Assembly: GCA_039602395.1 (NCBI GenBank)
Contig: JBCNJP010000017.1
Span: 22,154,275-22,218,274 of the forward strand
Origin: Deinandra increscens subsp. villosa
Lineage: Eukaryota > Streptophyta > Magnoliopsida > Asterales > Asteraceae
Direction of reading: 5' to 3'
DNA: 64,000 bases
Program-made: the position numbers and the translations under genes
The notes under the pieces: model-generated
Databases searched by the model: none
What the model was told of the DNA's origin: nothing
The model's input: the letters and a program-made list of their open reading frames with translations, nothing else
In this document: in pieces, positions 56,225 through 64,000 of the stretch
How positions within the stretch are numbered: the first letter of the stretch is position 1
Layout of the letters: every line of letters starts with the position of its first letter

Positions 56225-59200
56225 ATGGATCCCACTGAATTGGCTACCATCATCTCTCAGCAAATGGCTAAAATCATTCCCACTATGGTCAATCAGCTTA
56301 TGAAATCGTTCAAACTCGAGCCGTGGTACAAACTAACACCGAAGGAGACGGTTCCAACCCTGGAGGAGTTGAAAGCTCTTTCAAACTGTCCGTTGCCTCT
56401 AAACCCACTGAATTCGCTGGAAACGATGGAGCAACAGGTTTCCTTCAGTGGTTCGAGAAAATAGAAGCCACACTGAACCTATGCAACTGCCCAGAAGCTC
56501 AGTGGGTTAAGTATGCCTCAAGTACTTTACAAAAGGGAGCTTTAACTTGGTGGAACACCCAAATAAGAGCCAGGACTCGTGAGGTTCTTCATGCTTTGAC
56601 TTGGGATGAGTTCAAGGCTCTGTTAACTGAGGAGTATTGCCCAAGGTCAGAAATGAGGAAACTAGAGGCCGAATTCAGGGCTCTCACTATGAAAGGAGAT
56701 GATCATCTCGGTTTTACATCTCGATTCCAAGAGCTCTCTCTGTTTGTACCTCATTTGGTGACCCCTGAACAAAATGCGATCGACTGCTACATCGATGCCC
56801 TTCCTGAAGCTATGCGTATAGTTATGATGTCGGTGAGCCCTACCTCTCTGTCAGCTGCCATCAAGTTGGCAGGAACCTTGACCGCCAAAATGGTCAAGAC
56901 TAGGGTATTGAAAAAGGAATCTGGCAAAGGTAATGATAATCGTGGGTCAAGCTCAAACAACAAGTCCAATAAGAGGAAAAAAGGCACTCAAAGCTATACA
57001 CTAGTTACCCATGCTGTTCCTGTGAATGTTGTGGCCCAACCCAACACTAGGCCTGTCTATATGGGTCCTCATCCTCTGTGCACTACTTGCAATTTTCACC
57101 ATCCCACTAGCACACAATGTCGGAAGTGCACCAAGTGTGGAAGGTTTGGTCATTGGGCTATTAGGTGTAGGGTTTCTCTAGCAGGAACTAACCAGACCCT
57201 GACTACTGTACCCGCTCCGAACAACAACCCTAACCGTGCTTGCTACCTGTGTGGAAGTCCTGATCACTTGAAGAGACAATGTCCTCAATTAGCTAACAAC
57301 GATCAAGTCGCTCATGGTAGAGCTTTTGTGCTCGGGGCATCTGAAGCTCGTCAGGATCCAAACGTCATCACGGGTACGTTTATCCTCAATGATCATTTTG
57401 CATCCATTTTATTTGATACTGGAGCGGACCAGAGTTTCGTATCCCTAGATTTTGCATCCTTACTTAACATTAAGCCAATAATCATGGACTCGACCTATGT
57501 TATTGAGCTGGCCAACGGTGAACCAATCAAAGCTAATTCGATTATTCGTGATTGTGTCCTGACTTTCGATCATCATTCCATCAATATCGATCTAATCCCT
57601 ATTAAACTCGGAAGCTTTGACCTAGTAGTAGGGATGAATTGGTTATCCAAACATCAAGCTGAAGTTCGATGCGCTGAGAAGTTGATTCGTATTCCTTTAC
57701 CTTTGGGCAAAACCTTACTAATCCAAGGAGAGAAACCTGAACGCAGTCTGAAGATCATATCTTGCATGAAAGCTCGTACGTACCTTCGGAAGCGGTGTTT
57801 CGCGTTTTTGGCTCAGGTGGTGAAAACAAAATCTGGATCCAAGAAAATGGAAGACATTCATGTCATTCGAGACTTTCCTGAAGTTTTTCGTGATGATCTT
57901 CCTGGCCTTCCTCCTAATCGTCAAGTCGAGTTTCGTATTGATCTTGTTCCTGGTGCAACACCCGTTGCTAAATCTCCTTATCGTTTGGCTCCATCTGAAA
58001 TGCAAGAGCTTTCGAAGCAACTCCAAGAACTTTTGGACAAAGGATTCATTCGACCCAGCTTCTCACCTTGGGGAGCTCCTGTCTTGTTTGTTAAGAAGAA
58101 AGACAGATCTTTCCGTATGTGCATTGACTATTGAGATCTCAATAAACTCACCATCAAGAACCGGTACCCATTACCCAGGATTGACGATCTCTTTGACCAA
58201 CTACAAGGAGCCACCTGCTTTTCAAAGATCGATCTTCGCTCTGGCTATCATCAATTGCGGGTCCTTGAGGAGGATATTCCAAAAACATCCTTTCGTACGA
58301 GATACAGTCACTAGGAGTTCATGGTCATGCCCTTTGGACTGACCAACGCCCCTGCGGTATTTATGAACCTAATGAACCGTGTATGTAAACCGTATTTGGA
58401 TAAATTCGTAATCGTATTCATTGACGATATTTTGATTTATTCTCGCACCAAAGCGGATCACGAACAACACCTTCGGTTAATCTTTGAGCTTCTAAAGAAG
58501 GAACAACTTTACGCCAAGTTCTCAAAGTGTGAGTTTTGGTTAAAAGAAGTTCAGTTTTTAGGCCACATAATTAACGAGAAAGGTATACACGTTGATCCTG
58601 CAAAAGTTGACTATCAAAAATTGGGAGACTCCAAAGACCCCTACTAAAATCCGCTCGTTCCTCGGTCTAGCGGGGTATTATCTTCGCTTCATCGCAAACT
58701 TCTCAAAGTTTTCCCTACCCCTTACTATGCTAACTCATAAAGATAAACCTTTTGTGTGGGGCCCAGAGCAAGAAGAAGCTTTTCAGACCCTAAAGCAAAT
58801 GCTTTGCAATGCACCTATCTTGACGCTTCCTGATGGCAATGATGATTTCGTAGTCTACTGTGATGCCTCTAACCAAGGTCTCGGTTACGTACTGATGCAA
58901 CAAGGTAAGGTCATAGCCTATGGGTCAAGGCAACTCATGGTTCACGAGAAGAATTACACTACCCATGATCTTGAACTGGGTGTTGTGATATTTTCCATGA
59001 AACTTTGGAGACATTACCTTTATGGTACTCAATACGTGATCTTCACGGATCACAAAAGCCTTCAGCATATCCTCAATCAAAAGATGCTAAATATGAGATA
59101 ACGTCGTTGGTGGAAATACTTAACGATTACGACTGCGAGATTCGCTACCATCCTGGGAAAGCAAATGTTGTAGCCGATGCCCTTAGTCGAAAAGGGTATG

Positions 59201-60682
59201 CTCAATTGCATAGCATCAAAATTCAATCCGATCTCCAAACTCGAATCCTTCAAGCTCAACGTAAATCTGTGGCTCAGAATGACCTGCATAATGAGTTATC
59301 TTGTGGTGTGGAATCCCAGTTGGAAACTAAACCTGATGAACTCCTTTACTTCTTGGATCGAATTTGGATCCCCGATCGTGATGGTCTTCGTGATTTCATC
59401 TTAGACGAAGCTCACAAGACTCGTTACTCTATCCATCCTGGTGCTGACAAAATGTACAAGGACCTTAGAATCCTCTATTGGTGGCCTGGAATGAAGAAAG
59501 ACATTGCACTATACGTTGGAAAGTGCTTAACATGCTCAAGGGTTAAGGCAGAACATCAACGACCCTCAGGATTGCTTCAGTAACCCGAGATTCCAATATG
59601 GAAATGGGAAGAAATCACCATGGATTTCATCACTAAACTCCCACGAACACCAAAAGGTTTCGACAGCATTTGGGTCATCGTCGATCGTTTGACAAAGTCA
59701 GCACATTTCCTTCCGATTCGTGAGGATTATAAAATGGATCGTCTATCCAAGCTTTATATTGATGAAATTGTGTGTCGCCATGGTGTTCCTATATCCATCA
59801 TCTCCGATCGTGACAATCGTTTTACCTCAAAGTTCTGGAAATCATTGCAAAAGTCTTTAGGAACACGTGTGAACCTTAGCACGACCTATCATCCACAAAC
59901 TGATGGCCAAAGCGAAAGGACTATACAAACCCTGGAAGACATGCTCAGAGCTTGTGTCCTAGATTTTGGTGGTAGTTGGGACTCGCATCTTTCCCTCATT
60001 GAGTTCTCCTACAATAACAGCTACCATGCCAGCATTAAGATGGTACCCTTTGAAGCGTTATACGGTCGTAAATGTCGTTCACCCGTTTGTTGGGCCGAAG
60101 TTGGTGAAGCCCAAATCACTGGTCCTGATTTGATCCTAGAAACCACCGAGAAAATATCATTAATTCGCGAAAGACTAAAGGCTGCAAGAAGTCGGCAAAA
60201 GAGTTATGCCGACAAACGCAGAAAGCCTTTGGAATTTCAAGTCGGTGATTCTGTACTTCTGAAAGTTTCCCCCTGAAAAGGCATAGTCCGCTTCGGGAAA
60301 AGGGGAAAACTTGAACCTCGTTATGTTGGACCTTTTAAGATTCTCGAAAGAATTGGTCCTGTTGCTTACAAACTCGAGCTTCCTCAAGAACTCAACAACG
60401 TGCATGATACCTTCCATGTGTCAAATCTCAAGAAATGCCTTGCCGATGAAAGCCTCCACGTTCCTTTAGAGGAAATTCATGTGGATGAACGTTTAAACTT
60501 TGTTGAGCAACCTATTGAATATCATGGATCGTGAGATCAAGAAACTCAAGCGTACTCAGATTCCTATTGTTAAAGTTCGTTGGAATTCGAAGCGTGGTCC
60601 AGAATTTACTTGGGAGCGCGAAGATCAAATGAAAATCAAATATCCGCACCTCTTTCCAGACATTTCAGTTTCCACTGCGTAA
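56225..60682 (+). pseudogene. Gypsy 2 gag-pol polyprotein, inactivated
   Basis: Gag starts MDPTELATIISQQMAKI; a frameshift near 56320 moves it to the frame that runs to 58134. Zinc knuckles are CTKCGRFGHWAIRC and CYLCGSPDHLKRQC. The protease shows LFDTGADQSFVS. RT has MPFGLTNAPAVF and an intact FIDDILIYS box. RNase H has YCDASNQGLGYVLMQ. Integrase has a CX2C zinc region, DFITKLP, ISDRDNRFTSKFW and TDGQSE. Stops lie at 58132 (DY*DLN), 58313, 59099, 59581 and 60274; most fit C-to-T or G-to-A change from Arg, Gln or Trp codons. Further frameshifts occur near 58610, 59112 and 60520. The C-terminus ends at 60682. Confidence 0.9.
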
Positions 60683-60716
60683 ATTTCGGGACAAAATTTC
60701 TCTAAGTAGGGAAGAT

Positions 60717-63287
60717 TGTAACAATCGTGAAATTTTAATATTAATAAAAGCCTTGAGTTTAAATTTAAAATTGTTATTCATTTCTTATCTATGCATTATA
60801 TATTATTCATTTAAATTTAACCTTCAAATTTTAAACTAAAATAGTCATTTAAGTTAAATTCTAATAATTATTTGTTAAAAAAATTTATTGTCTTTTAAAT
60901 TTTGACTTAAATTATTCATTCTATATTAATTTCTAATATTTATTTGAAATATTAACCATGTAATTGTATCATTTACTAATTTTTTTTAGGGATTTAATAA
61001 TATAAAAAAAATGATAAATCCTAAACTTCTAAATTTAATAAAACTCGTCATTTTTATAAACATCACGACACATTTATTTCGTTTAAACAAACTCTCGATG
61101 ATTCTTTCTAAAAAGTTATATGAAAATTTGGTTACATATTTGATTTTATTTATAAGAAAACTTATTTATATTTTATAAAGTAAAATATATATAGGTTTAT
61201 AAAAAAAAACCTTTGATATTTTTTAGAAACTAATAATAATAAAAGGTTATTTTGATGTTTAAAAAAAAAGAAAAAATATTTTTTTTGCAGTTCGCGTTTT
61301 TCCGGCAGGGTCGCTGCCGGCGACCGCCGCCTCGCCGGAAAACGGCCAATAACCACTATAAACGACCGGTTTCTATCATTCTTCGTCGTTAAACGTTATT
61401 ATCAATGGTTTAATTACCATTACGAGCTCGAAACCGACCGTTAAACGCGTTTTAATCATCTTTAATCGCAAATCAATTCAGACATTCAAACCCGAATTAA
61501 CTCGTTTCCGTTGTGTTTGAGAGCCTATAAATTGTTCCTTGATCCTCCATAATCATTTGCGCACTCCAACTCATCAGAAAAGTCCCAAAAATCGTCCCTG
61601 TGTTCGTGTTACTGCCGCCGCCGCCGCTAAGCTCCAGCGACCCCTCCCGTCTTCGTTTTTTCGGCCTTTTCGAGGTAATTTTTACACCATTATGTTCTCA
61701 TTTCATCAAGGATTAAAAGCCCCATGTTAATTTTGACTTTCAAACACGTTTAGGCCTTCGATTTTATGGTCTAAAATCTAGGGTTTTCGGGTTAGTGTTT
61801 GGGGAAGAAGATGAAGTTAGACGACATTAGTTTATAAATTTATTTTCTGGGATGGAAACCAGCGAACTAGTAGCCCAGCTGGTCCATCCCTTTGTCGCCA
61901 ACCTAAAGGTCGCGGGTTCGAACCCGCTACCCCCCTTCTCACACGTTTTTTTTTATATTTTTGTTATTCCTTCTATTTTGAGCCATAAAAACCTCAAAAA
62001 AACCCTATAATTTTCCTTAAAACCTCAAATAATATTTATACAATGTTTTAAAACCTCATAAAAGGTATAAACCATCATTTTTATGCTTTTACATGCTTAA
62101 AAACTTTACAAACGTTTTAGAACTCCTAATAAAACCTAATTATTATTATTTTGTGTCATAACTTATTGTTTAATATTCTATTATTGAGTTAAATACTTAC
62201 CTAATTATTTAGTTAACAACAACATTTTTTTTGCCAGTCACTTATCCGGTTACATCTCTTTTATTGTTATTACTCAAGCAGTCATTCACGCAATTACTCA
62301 ATATTTACTTAAGTAATTATGAAGTCATTAAGTTATCTCATTCATTTCGTCATTTACTTATTTATTTATTTATTTATTAAATTGATTATCTAGTTATTTA
62401 TTTATTAAACTATTAATTTATTTTATAATGCTCATAAACACAAATAAATACTTATTAACAACTATAACCGTTTTTTAATTTATTTATTTAGTCAAATATT
62501 TATTAACCGAATTATTTATATAGTTAGTTAATAATTATCTTCAAACGATTTTATACACCAAAGACCTAAATCAAGAGAATAAAGTCATCTCCCCCAAGAC
62601 AACAATCCCAACGAAACCCTAGGTATCTGGAAATCCTATTCTTCGTCATCATAACTCTAGGTTAACCGATTTCATCATTCATTTAGGAAATCCCTCGAAC
62701 TTGAATTATTCTCATTACGTCAAGCAAAGTCAGGTACTGTTAAATAAATTGCCTGTGTTATCTATATTATATCGTATTTTAGGGACCTGTACATGTAAGT
62801 CTCATGAGCATCATAATCGTAGAGGTTCCTTTGAGGGAATTGAACATCATAATCGTAGAGGTTTCTTTGAGGAAACTGAACATCATAATCGTAGAGATTC
62901 CTTTGAGGGAATTGAACATCATTTATGTACTGGGTGACGAATATGTGATTAATTTAGTGTAATACTTGCATATTTAGTTTAACATGTACGACTTTGCAAA
63001 CTTTTATCAAATGATTATCTATTACGGTTTTACTGCAAATCTATGACTCACCAACTATATATGTAGTTGACTCTTTTTGCGTGTTTTTCAGGAGATGAGA
63101 ATCAAGCATGATTGAGACTAGAAGTTTAGAGATTTAGACAGGAAACCCATTGTCTTTTAAGTTTCTTATGCCTTGTAATAGACGTTTAAGTTTGAATTAA
63201 TAATAAAATATGGTTTCCTTTTATCCAAGTGATTTAATTCAATTTTCGTGACACCTCGATGTTTCCGCCATCGGTCGGGGTGTTATA
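60717..63287 (+). repeat. 3' LTR of Gypsy 2
   Basis: 2571 bp. Shorter than its partner mainly because sequence matching about 54910-55098 is missing. The purine tract AAGTAGGGAAGAT precedes it. Confidence 0.9.
61862..61936 (+). ncRNA. tRNA-like sequence within right LTR
   Basis: Second copy of 54011-54085. A and B boxes are unchanged; the 3' end differs slightly (CTACCCCCC). Confidence 0.6.
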
Positions 63288-64000
63288 GAATTGGTATCAG
63301 AGCCTTGATTATAGGTAATTAGGTTATTAGAAACTTGGTCCGAGTTTGTTCGAGATTTTAAAAGACAATTTTATCCGGTGAATGCTAAGTATGAAGCGAA
63401 TAGCCGGCTAGGAAAACTCAGGCATGATAGGTCGATCCAAGAGTACGTCGATGAGTTTACGACGTTAACTCTTGCGATCCCTGATCTTTTGGATGATGAT
63501 TCCCTATTCTACTTGCTCGATGGGTTACAGCCATGGGCAAAGACTGAATTAGAACGTCGTAAAGTCGAAGACCTGGCTACGACTATTGCTATAGCCAAAA
63601 GCTTGGCTGACTTGTGGGAAGAATGCCCACTTAAACCCATCATTGAAGAAAGAAGTAAGTAGCATGGTGGGGGAGCCAAACGAGATCCGATCCAGAAGAA
63701 GGATGCACGGAATGCCACCAACCAAGATGAAGGGTGTTTCATCTGTGGTACTCGAGGACATATAACCCGGTTCTATCCAAAGAAGGCCAGCTTGCACGCA
63801 ATGGTTGCCCAAGAGAAGGACTATGAGGATGATGAGCATGAAGCACGACAAGGGTCGATTTAGCTCATGAACACTATAGGAAAGTCGGGGCTAGGAGTGG
63901 CGAAGGTGGAAGCCATGAACCCAAAGGCTAAGTCTAGGGGCAAGTGCAAGGGACACACAAGGAAGAAAGCAATAAGGGAATTGCTTAGTACAAAGTGCAA
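63288..64000 (+). pseudogene. Internal region of a different Gypsy joined to the Gypsy 2 LTR
   Basis: 63288-63333 repeats the Gypsy 2 leader, including the primer site TGGTATCAGAGCC at 63292-63304. From about 63334 the sequence changes to an unrelated Gypsy gag: KRQFYPVNAKYEANSRLGKL, IQEYVDEFTTLTLAIPDL and LEDLATTI-type sequence, 63378-63662. After a stop comes a zinc-knuckle-like CFICGTRGHITRFYPKK (from 63738) in which the last Cys is Tyr. The gag start codon is missing. It continues past the window end. Confidence 0.8.

Larger units (their letters stand above)
52872..63287 (+). mobile_element. Gypsy 2, large-LTR chromovirus type (Tekay-like), 10.4 kb
   Basis: LTRs at 52872-55664 (2793 bp) and 60717-63287 (2571 bp), TGTAACAATCG...GGTGTTACA. 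The order is leader, gag with two zinc knuckles, protease, RT, RNase H, integrase and C-terminal KVRWNSKRGPEFTWE, consistent with Tekay/Del. At least five nonsense changes and several frameshifts inactivate it. No right target duplication exists, because another primer site follows the right LTR. Confidence 0.9.

Overview
This is nuclear DNA of a flowering plant. It has an intron-containing sulfotransferase-like gene with GT-AG splice sites, Copia and Gypsy LTR retrotransposons primed by initiator tRNA-Met, plant-type Helitrons, hAT, MULE and Tourist-like MITEs, and long (TA)n tracts. The AT-rich intergenic style and the Gypsy and reverse-transcriptase families suggest a eudicot, probably Asteraceae; that family assignment is an inference. 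Two runs of exactly 500 N (25291-25790 and 41905-42404) are scaffold gaps, so the window is really three contig pieces whose order and orientation the sequence does not prove.

Only one gene looks intact: a six-exon, 343-residue membrane-anchored sulfotransferase-like gene at 30990-33255 (+). An unrecognised coding-like exon follows at about 33640-33880. Almost everything else is transposable elements, many nested with target-site duplications still readable.

Layout. 1-5475 is one arm of a large inverted repeat whose other arm is 42405-47904. Each arm holds several (TA)n-flanked short elements, a small hAT MITE and a broken reverse-transcriptase/endonuclease pseudogene. 5972-10201 is a hAT-like element with a perfect 8-bp duplication, carrying a Helitron (6541-8656) and two more (TA)n-flanked elements. 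11298-15205 is a 3.9-kb solo LTR with a small Helitron inside. 15535-18296 holds an inverted SINE-like pair and two MITEs. 18547-25290 is a Copia element whose gag is split by a second Copia on the other strand (20731-24333), itself split by a solo LTR (22871-23537). 26317-29100 is a decayed Copia remnant carrying a Pack-MULE-like element (27038-28111). 29382-30337 holds MITEs just upstream of the sulfotransferase gene.

33957-39377 is a chromovirus-type Gypsy with 290-bp LTRs, flanked by an unusual direct repeat of about 106 bp. 40322-41847 is a second Pack-MULE candidate. 47905-51410 holds more MITEs, including a near-perfect 230-bp hairpin. 51541-52220 is a 5'-truncated L1-type LINE. 52872-63287 is a large decayed Gypsy with 2.6-2.8 kb LTRs that contain a tRNA-like sequence. 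Beyond its right LTR the sequence does not leave the element: it runs into another primer-binding site and then a different Gypsy gag, so this is a chimera or tandem array.

I found no host defence cluster, CRISPR array or biosynthetic operon. The most unusual material is (a) a set of (TA)n-flanked short elements with unrelated interiors but a shared terminal sequence, each carrying its own internal palindrome; (b) the inverted repeat, both of whose limits are hidden; (c) the 106-bp duplication around a retrotransposon; and (d) two gene-capturing MULE candidates.
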